Assembly: GCF_011634775.1 (NCBI RefSeq)
Contig: NZ_JAALXT010000004.1
Span: 496,001 to 560,000, forward strand
Source of the DNA: Thalassoroseus pseudoceratinae
Lineage (GTDB): Bacteria; Planctomycetota; Planctomycetia; Planctomycetales; Planctomycetaceae
Direction: 5' to 3'
DNA length: 64,000 nt
Below are positions 30,055-40,100 of this stretch, in pieces. A program made the position numbers and the translations under genes. The notes beneath the pieces are model-generated. The model did not search any database, had not been told where the DNA came from, and was given only the letters and a program-made list of their open reading frames with translations. The stretch's first letter is position 1. Each line of letters opens with the position of its first letter.

Positions 30055-30588
30055 TTGATCGACCTGACTCCTTCGACAAATCCGAGCGAACTGATGAAGA
30101 ATGGATTTCTGGGATACAACGCCTCCTTCATGCTGGATTTTGTGGTTTCGGCCTTGGTGCTGATCGTTCCGGTGTTGATCTGGAGCATTTGGCTTGTCAA
30201 ATATCGGCAGTCCTTTTTGCTGCATAAGCGTGTGCAGATTGCCCTCTCCGCGGTGCTGTTGCTGGCGGTCGTCGCCTTTGAAGTGGACACGCAGTTAGTA
30301 CACGGTGGTTGGCAAGCAATCATCAACAAGCCTGATCAGCCACCACTACGAACCGAGACGCAACTCGTCGAAATCTCCGGTGTCCTGAGAATTCACCTCA
30401 TCTTCGCCATCAGCACACCGGTCTTGTGGGCGATCACCCTCGGACTGGCATTGCGAAGGTTTCCCGAACCGCCCACACCGGGACAGCATAGCCGTCTTCA
30501 CAAGACGCTCGGCTGGATTTCAACGGTCGATCTCACGATGACGGCGGTCACAGGGCTTTGGTTCTACTACGTTGCATTTGTTGCGTAG
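30055..30588 (+). CDS. DUF420 membrane protein
   Basis: 177 residues with four predicted transmembrane segments (about residues 25-45, 60-80, 110-132, 155-175) and His residues in loops (SFLLHKRVQ; LRIHLIFAI; RLHKTLGW), the pattern of the DUF420 family that is often near cytochrome-c oxidase assembly genes. The start shown is a TTG; an ATG at 30094 is the main alternative. No oxidase gene is in the window. Its function is unproven. Confidence 0.75.
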   Translation: MIDLTPSTNPSELMKNGFLGYNASFMLDFVVSALVLIVPVLIWSIWLVKYRQSFLLHKRVQIALSAVLLLAVVAFEVDTQLVHGGWQAIINKPDQPPLRTETQLVEISGVLRIHLIFAISTPVLWAITLGLALRRFPEPPTPGQHSRLHKTLGWISTVDLTMTAVTGLWFYYVAFVA

Positions 30589-30623
30589 CCAAAACAACTT
30601 CCGCGCTCCAAGCGTGAACCCCT

Positions 30624-31520
30624 CTATCGCCGGGGAACCGCTGCGGTTTGACGTTCGTGTTCGTGAGCATGATCCGACACGAATTGCTCAGCCGGGATCG
30701 ACGGACCTTTCAAGGCGTGTTGCGAAGCCCATTCGATACGAATCATTCGGTCGCCGAGGTAGTCAATCCGTTTGGCGACTTCCTGAGAAGTTTGCTCCAA
30801 ACCGCCCGAAACCAACGTAATCACGCCGAGAAACAACAACATTTGCCCGGTGATTGTGACGAGCCAACCGGTCGGTGTGTATTCCTGCCATTCCGTGCTG
30901 CCGAAGTAACCCATCAGCAACATGGCGGCACCGATCGTCAATGCCAGCACACCACCGTACGCGAGCATCTGACCCCAAAACGCCTGCAGATTCGACTTAG
31001 AATCCAGTTGACCAACCGATTGAACATCAAAATGCGGTGGCCGTTCACCGATGGCGTGAGGATCGTGCATCCGAGCCGGTGCGGACCATCCCGCTTCGGG
31101 TTGTGGAGGAACCGCGTAGTTCGGCGGAGTCGGAGCGGATTGCGTAACATTCTGAGCGCCAACAAGTTGCGCATGATGAGCGACATCGTCCGACGAATGA
31201 TTTGGAGCGGACTGCGTCTGCGAACCGGACTGATGCGGCAACGGGTGTGCAGAATCCAATCGATACGCCGGTTGCGTCGAAGCTGGTGTGGTCGGCTTGC
31301 CTGATCGGTTGCCAGTGCCAGCCTGATCGTCCGACTCAACTCCCGGCAGTTGCGGACCTTGCGACCAGCGTTGAAGCAACTCCCGAGCGTGAGACGCCGA
31401 ATCGCTGGCACGCGATGCATTCGCGGTCGGAATCACCGTTCCACAATTTGCACACCGCGCTTGACGGTTGTCGGCTGTGACTTCCGCCGCCACGTCGGCT
31501 TCACATTTGACGCACCACAT
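30624..31520 (-). CDS. Zinc-ribbon membrane protein of unknown function
   Basis: 298 residues from ATG at 31520 with AGG close by. N-terminal zinc ribbon CVKC..CANC (residues 3-27), a long disordered Pro/Ser/Gln/His-rich linker (about residues 35-175), then two hydrophobic segments (MLAYGGVLALTIGAAMLLMGY and GWLVTITGQMLLFLGVITLV), and a basic/helical C-terminus. Convergent with DUF420. The zinc-ribbon-linker-transmembrane arrangement is common in planctomycetes and its function is unknown. Confidence 0.68.
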   Translation of the reverse strand: MWCVKCEADVAAEVTADNRQARCANCGTVIPTANASRASDSASHARELLQRWSQGPQLPGVESDDQAGTGNRSGKPTTPASTQPAYRLDSAHPLPHQSGSQTQSAPNHSSDDVAHHAQLVGAQNVTQSAPTPPNYAVPPQPEAGWSAPARMHDPHAIGERPPHFDVQSVGQLDSKSNLQAFWGQMLAYGGVLALTIGAAMLLMGYFGSTEWQEYTPTGWLVTITGQMLLFLGVITLVSGGLEQTSQEVAKRIDYLGDRMIRIEWASQHALKGPSIPAEQFVSDHAHEHERQTAAVPRR

Positions 31521-31820
31521 CCTCACCGTCCCTGCTGGATGAACCGCTAATCCGATCGTTCACAATCAAAATGGACGCCCGCCGCAAACCATTTGCAATT
31601 GATTCCGGCTGACGACGCATTCCTTGGAAACTTGGGGTCTTACCCCAATTTCAGGCTTTAACGCAAGAGGTTTTTCCGGAAGACGGGAAAGACGAGAACA
31701 GAAAACGGAGAGTAACCCGGCGTCAGCGCCTTGCTTGTCAACGGCGAAAGGGTTAATCTGCGGTGCTGTCAAAAAGTCACATTTCTCGGCGGTTTTCGAG
31801 CAGACACACACGGCAACAGG

Positions 31821-33074
31821 ATGCGTACACCACTGGCCGACCACGAACGTGTGGTGATAACCGGTGTCGGCTTGACCGCACCGAATGGAAACAATCTCGC
31901 GGAGTTTCGATCCGCCTTGCTAGCCGGTGAATCCGGCGTCGTCCCGTTCGAAACTCGATACATGGGCGAAGTGTTAGCAGGCGTATGCGATTTTGAAACG
32001 ACCCGCTATCAAAAAAGACGCGAAGTCCGTCGGGGGACCCGTGCGGGATCGGTCGCCGTCTACTGTGCCAATGAGGCCATCCGCGACGCGAACCTCGATT
32101 GGGAAACTGTCGAGCGAGACCGCGTCGGTGTGTATATCGGCATCACCGAGCACGGGAACGTCGAAACCGAAAACGAAATCTGGGAGATTTCGCAATTCGA
32201 TTACGATACGACGTGTTGGTCGCATCACCACAACCCACGAACGGTGGCGAACAACCCAGCGGGTGAAGTCACACTAAGCCTGAAGATTACCGGCCCACAC
32301 CTGACGATCGGTGCCGCCTGTGCCGCTGGCAATGCCGGTTTCATTCAGGGCGTGCAGATGCTGCGTCTCGGCGAAGTCGATATGGCGATCGCTGGCGGGG
32401 TTTCGGAAAGTATCCACACGTTCGGCATCTTCGCGAGTTTCCAAAGCCAAGGCGCACTGGCTCGGCATGACGACCCCGCCAAGGCGTGTCGTCCTTTTGA
32501 TACAAATCGCAATGGAATTGTCGTCGCAGAGGGCGGCGGGCTTTGCACACTCGAACGTCTATCCGATGCAAAGGCACGCGGCGCCAAGATTTATGGCGAA
32601 ATCGTCGGATACGCTATGAACTCCGACGCCACCGATTTCGTGCTGCCGGACTCCAATCGGCAAGCCGAGTGCATTCGTCTGGCGTTGAAACGAGCGAACC
32701 TCACGCCGGAAGACATCGACATCGTCAGCAGCCACGCAACGGCCACCGAACAAGGTGACATCGAAGAAGCAACGGCATTGCACGCGGTATTCGGTGAAAG
32801 CAAGAACACCGTCGTGAACAACACCAAGAGTTTCATCGGCCATGCGATGGGGGCGGCTGGAGCACTCGAATTGCTCGGAAATATTCCATCGTTTGACGAT
32901 CGAATCGCACACGCTACAATCAACCTCGACCAACGTGATCCCAATATCCCCCTGCAGAACATCGTGGCAAACGAACCACGGTCGCTCGATCGGGTGGATC
33001 ACATCCTGAACAATTCGTTCGGCATGTTGGGCATCAATTCCGTGGTCATCGTCCGACGATATTTCGGAGAGTAA
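31821..33074 (+). CDS. Beta-ketoacyl synthase (FabF-like)
   Basis: Decarboxylating condensing enzyme that extends an acyl chain on ACP. 417 residues from the ATG at 31821 (MRTPLADHERVVITGVG). Catalytic triad visible: Cys167 in GAACAAGNAGF, His305 in SSHATATEQGD, His341 in KSFIGHAMGAAG with Lys336; all conserved. It is FabF/KS type rather than FabH. The next genes are an ACP and an FAD oxidoreductase, so it is probably not the housekeeping fabF, which would normally sit in a fab cluster. Confidence 0.92.
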   Translation: MRTPLADHERVVITGVGLTAPNGNNLAEFRSALLAGESGVVPFETRYMGEVLAGVCDFETTRYQKRREVRRGTRAGSVAVYCANEAIRDANLDWETVERDRVGVYIGITEHGNVETENEIWEISQFDYDTTCWSHHHNPRTVANNPAGEVTLSLKITGPHLTIGAACAAGNAGFIQGVQMLRLGEVDMAIAGGVSESIHTFGIFASFQSQGALARHDDPAKACRPFDTNRNGIVVAEGGGLCTLERLSDAKARGAKIYGEIVGYAMNSDATDFVLPDSNRQAECIRLALKRANLTPEDIDIVSSHATATEQGDIEEATALHAVFGESKNTVVNNTKSFIGHAMGAAGALELLGNIPSFDDRIAHATINLDQRDPNIPLQNIVANEPRSLDRVDHILNNSFGMLGINSVVIVRRYFGE

Positions 33075-33079
33075 CCAAT

Positions 33080-33112
33080 GCGAATGGGGTCGCCCGTTCG
33101 CCTTCCTTTTTT
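33080..33112 (+). terminator. Hairpin with T-run after the ketosynthase
   Basis: GCGAATGGG pairs with CCCGTTCGC (one T-G pair) around GTCG, and is followed by CTTCCTTTTTTG. Position is directly after the ketosynthase stop and 88 bases before the ACP start, so the ACP may be transcribed partly or wholly from its own promoter. Confidence 0.5.
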
Positions 33113-33199
33113 GATATTTGATAACTCGGCAGACTGAATTCACCCTCTTTGTCATCCGTGATGAAGTCCGTCGCCGCGATCAGAGAATCGGAGTTTTGC

Positions 33200-33460
33200 A
33201 TGAGTCCCGGAGAGATCCGACAGGTCATTCTCGACATCCTCGACCAAATTGCCCCCGATGAGGATCTGTCCGACCTCCAAGACAGCAAACCATTTCGGGA
33301 GCAAATGGAACTCGACAGCATGGACTTCCTCGACATTGTCATGGAACTCCGCAAGCAATATCGAGTCCAAATCCCCGAAGAGGATTACCCCGCCTTGGCT
33401 TCGATGGACAGCACCGTCGAGTACCTCAAACCAAAGCTGGAAGACGTCCCGAAGCGTTAA
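33200..33460 (+). CDS. Acyl carrier protein
   Basis: 86 residues from the ATG at 33200. Four-helix ACP pattern with the phosphopantetheine-attachment motif LDSMDFLDIVMEL, Ser40, where most type II ACPs have DSL; helix 1 ILDQIAPDEDLSD and helix 3 EEDYPALASMDSTVEYL. The surface is acidic, as expected. It is the second gene of the ketosynthase-ACP-oxidoreductase locus. Confidence 0.9.
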   Translation: MSPGEIRQVILDILDQIAPDEDLSDLQDSKPFREQMELDSMDFLDIVMELRKQYRVQIPEEDYPALASMDSTVEYLKPKLEDVPKR

Positions 33461-33553
33461 CAGTATACTTGATGATGTGATGAGGTCTGAGGTGATGACG
33501 GGAACATCCGATTCGGACCTCTCCCGTGATCCCTGCCCCGCGATCTGACTACC

Positions 33554-34933
33554 GTGAAATACGATACCATCATCATCGGAGCCGGGTTGTCGGGTTTGGC
33601 GGCTGGGATTCGGTTGGCTCACTTCGAAAAACGAGTCCTCATCCTCGAACGGCACACGACCATCGGCGGGCTGAATTCGTTTTATCGGTTGCGGGCGCGG
33701 AATCACGATGTCGGTTTGCACGCCGTCACCAATTATGCCAAACCGGGAACGAAAAAAGGTCCACTAAGCAAGTTGCTTCGGCAGCTTCGGCTATCGTGGG
33801 ATGATTTCGGCCTGTGCCCGCAAGTCGAGTCGGCAGTTGCGTTTCCCGATTGCACCTTGCGATTCACGAACGAGTTTGCGTTCCTAGAATCGCAAGTGGC
33901 CGAGCGTTTCCCGTCGCAGATCGATGGATTCCGCCGGTTGGTCGAGAAAATCGACCAGCATGACGCACTCAGTCTCAACCGTGAGCCGGTTTGGTCACGA
34001 CCGATTCTGGCAGAGTTCATTTCCGATCCCCTTCTGATCGAAATGCTGCTGTGTCCCCTGCTCCTCTACGGCAGTGCAACGCCACGGGACATGGATTTCA
34101 ACCAGTTTGTGATCCTCTTTCAAAGCATCTATCAAGAGGGATTCGCCCGCCCGTACGGTGGTGTGCGACAGATGCTCAAACCCTTGGTTCGCAAGTACAA
34201 AAGTCTTGGGGGCGAACTTCGACTTCGATGCGGCGTGAAGACGATCCACACACATGGTGATCGGGCGGTATCGGTGGAACTCGATGACGGTGAAATCATC
34301 GAAGCTGATAATGTTCTCTCATCAGCTGGTTCCACGGAAACGTTGCGACTTGTCGAAAATGCTCAGAGTGAAGCTCAGGAGTATAAACCCGGCGAACTAT
34401 CGTTTGTGGAAACGATTTTCTCGCTCGACCGCGAACCGCTCGATTTCGGTCACAAAGAGACCGTGATCTTCTACAACTCACTCCCGAAGTTTCATTACGA
34501 ATGCCCCAGCGAACCGGTTGATATTCGTAGCGGGATCGTGTGCTCGCCAAACAATTTCCAGTATGACGAACCGCTTGATGAGGGCCGAATCCGGATCACC
34601 GCGTTGGCGGACCCCGATCCCTGGATGAGTTGGCCGGAAGAAAAATACGTCGCGGAGAAGGAACACTGGTGTGCGGCGATCGCCGAAGCCTCGCAGCAAT
34701 TCATTCCCGATTTCCGCCCACATATCGTGGACACCGACATGTTCACGCCCCGCACGATCACCAAGTACACCGGGCACTTGAACGGTGCGGTCTATGGTGC
34801 TGCCGAAAAAGTCGTCGACGGTCGCACGCATTTGGAGAATCTGTATCTCTGCGGTACCGATCAAGGCTTCCTCGGCATTATCGGTGCGATGCTCTCAGGC
34901 GTTTCAATCAGTAACGCTTACCTGCTTCGATGA
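33554..34933 (+). CDS. FAD/NAD(P)-dependent oxidoreductase (phytoene-desaturase/isomerase-like)
   Basis: 459 residues, GTG start at 33554. N-terminal dinucleotide-binding fold with GAGLSGLAAG at 9-18 and the following ERHTTIGG; C-terminal FAD motif CGTDQGFLGIIGAMLSG. Middle part is helical and lacks transmembrane segments. The family includes carotenoid desaturases and isomerases. It is third in the ketosynthase-ACP locus, 93 bases after the ACP. A role in introducing a double bond, or in tailoring of the acyl-ACP product, is inferred from the neighbours only. Confidence 0.85.
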   Translation: MKYDTIIIGAGLSGLAAGIRLAHFEKRVLILERHTTIGGLNSFYRLRARNHDVGLHAVTNYAKPGTKKGPLSKLLRQLRLSWDDFGLCPQVESAVAFPDCTLRFTNEFAFLESQVAERFPSQIDGFRRLVEKIDQHDALSLNREPVWSRPILAEFISDPLLIEMLLCPLLLYGSATPRDMDFNQFVILFQSIYQEGFARPYGGVRQMLKPLVRKYKSLGGELRLRCGVKTIHTHGDRAVSVELDDGEIIEADNVLSSAGSTETLRLVENAQSEAQEYKPGELSFVETIFSLDREPLDFGHKETVIFYNSLPKFHYECPSEPVDIRSGIVCSPNNFQYDEPLDEGRIRITALADPDPWMSWPEEKYVAEKEHWCAAIAEASQQFIPDFRPHIVDTDMFTPRTITKYTGHLNGAVYGAAEKVVDGRTHLENLYLCGTDQGFLGIIGAMLSGVSISNAYLLR

Positions 34934-34986
34934 TTCTTCGAAACCCTTTGACTGTCTACCGCAGTTTGCCTTTCAGGAACTCTGCC

Positions 34987-35037
34987 AAGCCGAAAGCGAC
35001 CAAGACGAAGTTGTTCCGTCTTGATCACTCTCGGCTT
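34987..35037 (+). other. Long imperfect two-tier hairpin after the oxidoreductase
   Basis: AAGCCGA/TCGGCTT (34987-34993 with 35031-35037) encloses AAGACG/CGTCTT (35002-35007 with 35017-35022), with mostly pairable bases between. It has no T-run. A second hairpin with stem AACTGT/ACAGTT follows at about 35053-35078. Together they may act as a 3' stability or rho-related element. Confidence 0.35.
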
Positions 35038-35103
35038 GAAGTTAACGCAGATTGAACTGTCAAAAGGGCACAGTTAACTTTCACAACTCAGTGCGAATTC
35101 CCT

Positions 35104-35274
35104 TCACGGTTCTAGACGTTCTTCGCCACCAGGGTTGTTGATGTTGACGTCATCCACATCAGCGACTGGTTCCTCGTCGTCGGGAGACTTTGTATTCGAG
35201 GAGCACCCAGCGAATGACACAATGCATAACGAAATGCTCAATATCAGGCTCGGAAGCCAATGTTTTCGATCCAA
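35104..35274 (-). CDS. Small lipoprotein, TTG start
   Basis: 56 residues. The TTG at 35274 is chosen because it lies nine bases after a perfect AGGAGG and starts a clean signal (DRKHWLPSLILSISLCIVSFAGC), with lipobox FAGC. An upstream ATG at 35340 overlaps the pseudopilin stop and gives a 22-residue extension with no signal character. The mature part is short, acidic and disordered (SPDDEEPVADVDD). It is the lipoprotein partner of the pseudopilin gene at 35330-36361. Confidence 0.72.
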   Translation of the reverse strand: MDRKHWLPSLILSISLCIVSFAGCSSNTKSPDDEEPVADVDDVNINNPGGEERLEP

Positions 35275-35329
35275 TGGAGTCGTCCTCCTAACAGCGTTTA
35301 CACAAGAGGCCAAGGGAAATGAATGCCGA

Positions 35330-36361
35330 TTATTGGTCATCAGTCACTTGCCCGTCGTGAATTCGAGTCAGCAACGCATAGGTGCTTTGATCCATGTTTT
35401 CGTTCAGGAATTTGACGGATCCGTCTCCAAAGAGATACTGGGCACCGCCCGGGTGAACGCTTGAGGTCACGCCCACGTGACTACGAGAATCGGTCGCTGT
35501 CGATGGTCCATTGATGTGATACCGAGTGTTATTGTTGTGGTTGGGGTCAATGTTCGGGTGGTTGTTGATGAAAGTCCCATACCGCCGATAGCCACCCCAA
35601 ATTGGCGTATAAGCATCATTAGTTCGGTTTGCAATCGCGAGCTCGCCGACAGCAATTGTGCTACTAAGACCATCACGCACAGCAGCGAACTTGGCAGCAC
35701 CGTTGAAGCCAAACATTCCTTGATACTGAATGCCCGTGCGTCCATCCGAGAGGTTGCTGGCACTCGTTTGGTACACTCTGTAGTAGGCCCCCCCCGGCCA
35801 ACCGTTACCATGACCGCCAGCGCAGAAACCATAGTTGGTTCGGGCATGATTGGCATGGTAACCTGTGACATCTGAGCGGACCTCAAGATCGTCGCCGATA
35901 TCCGACGGACATAGCAACATCGGAATCTTCGTTTGGACAAGCGTCACATTGGGGTTCGATGCCGCGTCCCAAACACCGGCAGGACCGGTGGCATTTCCTG
36001 GGTTGCTGTCCAGATAGTTGTTGGACATCTGGTTAAAGTCCCATTGCTCATGCATGTTGCCTTGCTCAATAAATGGCAGCAACAAAACCCAACCAGTGTG
36101 ATTCAAAGCTACGTGGGGTGGGTCGACTGAGTGGCTCCGCCCCGCATTGATCACGCCCGAAGGAAAGACGTCATAGACATCATGGTAATTGTGAAGTGCG
36201 ATCCCAATTTGTTTGAGATTGTTTTTGCACTCAGTACGCCGAGCCGCTTCCCGTGCTTGTTGAACAGCAGGTAGTAGCAACGCGATGAGGATTGCGATAA
36301 TTGCAATCACAACGAGCAACTCGATGAGGGTAAAACCACGACGGAGCGATGTTCGTGACAT
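35330..36361 (-). CDS. DUF1559 type II pseudopilin-like protein
   Basis: 343 residues from the ATG at 36361 with GGAGG upstream. Prepilin signal [19 protein letters not shown], then [15 protein letters not shown]-terminal [20 protein letters not shown]. Third of four paralogues. Its C-terminus overlaps a possible start of the lipoprotein gene at 35340 but the better start lies downstream. Confidence 0.92.
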   Translation of the reverse strand: MSRTSLRRGFTLIELLVVIAIIAILIALLLPAVQQAREAARRTECKNNLKQIGIALHNYHDVYDVFPSGVINAGRSHSVDPPHVALNHTGWVLLLPFIEQGNMHEQWDFNQMSNNYLDSNPGNATGPAGVWDAASNPNVTLVQTKIPMLLCPSDIGDDLEVRSDVTGYHANHARTNYGFCAGGHGNGWPGGAYYRVYQTSASNLSDGRTGIQYQGMFGFNGAAKFAAVRDGLSSTIAVGELAIANRTNDAYTPIWGGYRRYGTFINNHPNIDPNHNNNTRYHINGPSTATDSRSHVGVTSSVHPGGAQYLFGDGSVKFLNENMDQSTYALLTRIHDGQVTDDQ

Positions 36362-37144
36362 CACAGCCTCCAACAGAAAGGAAGAGAGAAGAGATGCGGA
36401 GAATCCGCGTTAGTGTGACATGATGCCAAGGGAAGGCGATATCCTCCCAATAATTTTCAAGTTATCGACGATTTTCGATTTGTCCACTAAAATCAACAGA
36501 AAAGTAAATTCATTTGATGCAACCCCTATACATGGCATTAACTTCCGAATTCCTAACAACTCCAAAAAAAATTAGAAATTCCGGCAACGAGTAGCACACT
36601 TGTCAAGCGTATTCACGACGTCAAGTTTGACTGGTCCCTGAGAACAAGACGCGATGATTCCAGCAGTGCAAAGTTGCTAGCATCACTCGAAAAGCACGCC
36701 GAGATCGACAGACGGAACTGCACTTATTCAAGAAAGCATCGTGTGCTACGAAAGACGATTTCGCCGATTCTGCGTGTTCTTAATGTCTGACAAGTTAAGC
36801 ACGTCCTACGATCTCGCACGGCGAGACCAATGTTGCGGAACGAGTACGAGACCGCTTATTCCGAACGATTCACGTAATCCTTACGTACGTTGAATTAGCC
36901 GGACTTCCGAGAAAGTTCCTAAGTTGCCCATTGAGACGGGTCTCTATAAGGATGTACTATAGTAGGGCGAACGCGCTTTGTTCCGCGGGGAGTCCGAGTT
37001 GCGACGAATGGATGTGTCGAAGTGATCCTCGAAGCGGAATGGTCTTCAAGAAGGACATACGAAGACCTGAGTTAGCGATTTTGATCGCTCTCGAAGAACT
37101 CAACTCATCATCCAATCGGTTTCTTCTCGAAGCTGGGCAGCGAC
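36362..37144. other. 783-base intergenic region between divergent genes
   Basis: No open frame here looks real. It must hold the promoters for the pseudopilin gene (minus) and the kinase gene (plus). A candidate plus-strand promoter is TTGAGA (36931-36936) and TACTAT (36955-36960) 18 bases apart; GAGACGGGTCTC at 36933-36944 overlaps the first box and could be an operator. A second perfect hairpin, TCTCGC/GCGAGA, is at 36812-36826. These are weak, unproven signals. Confidence 0.3.
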
Positions 37145-40100
37145 ATGGCTAATTGTCCTCAGTGTCAGGTCAATCTCTCTCAAGACGATCTCGAAGCATC
37201 CCGGTGTTCCCAATGTGGATACCAGTGGAATGCCGATGAAGTTCCTGCGGATGTTCCCGCACCAGATGCCGCTGCCGGCCATTGGTCCGATGACCAAGAC
37301 GACGGTGGCGTGACGATCGACGTGCGCGAGATGTCGAGCCAGGAGATCCAGCGTCTTGAACAAGTGTGGGGCACATCCGCAAATCAAGATGCCACACCGG
37401 GAATGACGATCAAGGCCCGGGACGACCAATACCTCGATGAAGACTTCAACAAGGGTGGCGGTGGTGCACAATCCGCGGATAGTGGTCCGAACGGGGACTC
37501 CGCGACGGGCGATAGTGAAAAAACAATGACCGCGCCCGGTTACGCAGCCGATCTTCCGCCGGCCAGTCCCGAAGACAAGGAAACCAACCAAGCCAGCCCG
37601 ACCGACGAGGTGCCACCAGTGGATCCTTCGGACTCCGCTGACGATGACGAATGGTCCGCGGACAGCCATGAAGTGACCGTCGAATCCAACGAATTCATTG
37701 ACGAAAGTCAATCGGCCGACGATTTGCGAACCATTCCCGATGTGGCTGCGGGCGGCGATTCGGAAGAGATTGACCACGAATCGGCCACGTTCGCATCGGA
37801 TGAGTTCATCTCGGATGACGCGGCGGAATCGGCATCGGATTCCGGCGACGAGAACGACAGTTACGATCAAACCATTATTTCAGACGAATTCGGTGAGTTC
37901 GACGAATCGCCCGATTCGAAGACGTACGAGTCAGACGCTGATCTCGAAAGCGACTTCGACGAACTTGGAGCGACCATCCCGGATGTCGGTTCCCTCGGTG
38001 CCAGTTTGCCGCAAGAAGATCGAGGCGATCAAACAATCGTCTCGGATAGTTTGGAAGTTGAAGGTGCCGATTCGGCCGACCAAACGTCCAAGACCGACGA
38101 GTTCGATGCTGCCGGGTCAATGGGACCACCTCAGGACGACAGTTACGATCAGACAATCGTTTCGGATGAATTCGCTTCGGACTCGAAAACGTTCGACTCG
38201 AACGAGTCTGGTGGAGTCTCGAACGATCGCACGGCTGCGATGGATGCCGACGATTTGAAACGTTCGTTGTCGTCCGGTGGGTTGGTCATCAAACGCCGTT
38301 CGCTCCGTTTGGAGGGAACTCCACGAGCCGAAGATGCCGACTATGTGTTGATGAACCTGCTCGGCGAAGGCGGGATGGGCAAGGTCTACAATGCCCGGCA
38401 GACATCGGTCGACCGCTCAGTGGCCGTCAAGATGTTGAAGGTCAAAAGCAAAAAACTCCGCGAACAACAAGCGAAGTTTTTGACGGAAGCGGTTGTCACC
38501 GGTGACTTGGCCCATCCGAACATTGTGCCGATCTACGATGTGGGCCAAGACGAAGAGGAAGCGTTGTTCTATTCGATGAAGCACGTCACGGGGAATCCGT
38601 GGATTGATACGCTTCGTCAGAAACCGTTGGATAAGAACCTGGAAGTTCTGATGCGAGTCGCCGACGCCATGGCGTTCGCACACTCGAAAGGCGTGGTCCA
38701 CCGCGACCTCAAACCCGAGAACGTGATGCTCGGTGAGTTCGGTGAAGTCCTGGTGATGGACTGGGGCCTGGCCATGCCGACCAAAGAATTCTCTCACGGC
38801 AAACGGGGGATCACGCCCACGAACAGCATGGGCGGGACGCCCGCTTACATGGCACCGGAAATGGCGACCGGCCCGCTGAGTTCGATCGGACCAGCCAGCG
38901 ACGTTTATCTCCTGGGAGCAATTCTCTACGAAATTGTCACCGGCGCTCCCCCGCACCGTGGCAAGAACGCCATGAAGTGCCTGATGGCGGCGGCGAAGAA
39001 TGTCATCCATCCTGCGAAAGAAGAAGGCGAGTTGATGTCGATTGCCATGCGGGCAATGGCGACCAACCCGCGAGAGCGACACGGCAGCGTCCATGAGTTC
39101 CGCACAGCGGTGGAGGATTACCTCACTCACAGCGAAAGTTACGAACTCTCTGATCGAGCCGAAGACGACCTACGGGAAGCTCGGGAAACCGGAAACTATC
39201 AAACCTTCAACAAAGCGGTATTCGGTTTCGAGGAAGCACTTCGTCTGTGGAGTGGAAACAAAACCGCCGCGACCGGTCTTGCAATCACTCAGGTCGCATA
39301 CGCCGAACGTGCGTTGGAGAACTCCGACTTTGACTTAGCAGCCTCGCTGTTGGATCAGAATGATCCCGACCATCAACCAATTTTGGCCACGATCGCCAAG
39401 TCCAAGAAGGAACGTGACGACCGCATTCAGAAATTGAAGCGGGCGAGACAGGTCGGATATGGATTGGTCGCAACGATCTTGTTAGTCGTTTCGGCGGCGT
39501 TCTTGTGGGTGAATGCAGCTCGTGCGGAAGCCGAAGAACGACGAGTTGCGGCCGAGAACAGTGAACGTCGGGCGGCAGGATCGGCTGCAATTGCCGACTT
39601 CAACGCCATCGAAGCGGGAATCCAAGAAGAACAAGCACTGAGAAACTTGGCGATTGCGGAAGCGGCGAAGGAAGCCGAAGCGGTTCAGGCTCGTCGGGCG
39701 GCCGGTGAAGCCGCGATCGCGTTCTTCAATGCCATTGAAGCCCAAGCTCAGAAGAAGCAAACCGAACAGGCGTTGCTAGCGGCTGAACTGGCTCAAGCGG
39801 CCGAGGAAGCCCAAGCGAGAATTGCAGCGGGTGAGGCCGTTATTGCGGACTTCAACGCGGTTCAAGCGACGGTCCAGCAACACAAAGCCGAACTGGCTCA
39901 ATTGGCGGAAGCCATCCAAACACGAATTGCCGCCGGTGAAGCCGCCCTCTCTGACTTCAACGCCGTTCAAGCCTCCGTTGAAGAGCAGAAAGCTGTGGCG
40001 GCTCAGAAAGCCGAAAGCAAGCAACGCAAACGGGCGGCCGGTGAAGCCGTGATTGCGTTCTTCAATTCGATCGAAGCTCAAGCACAGCGAAAACAAGCGG

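Noticed and set aside
36931-37152. 73-codon plus-strand open frame just before the kinase gene
   Set aside because: It overlaps the kinase start in another frame, has no recognisable motif and a composition typical of leader DNA.
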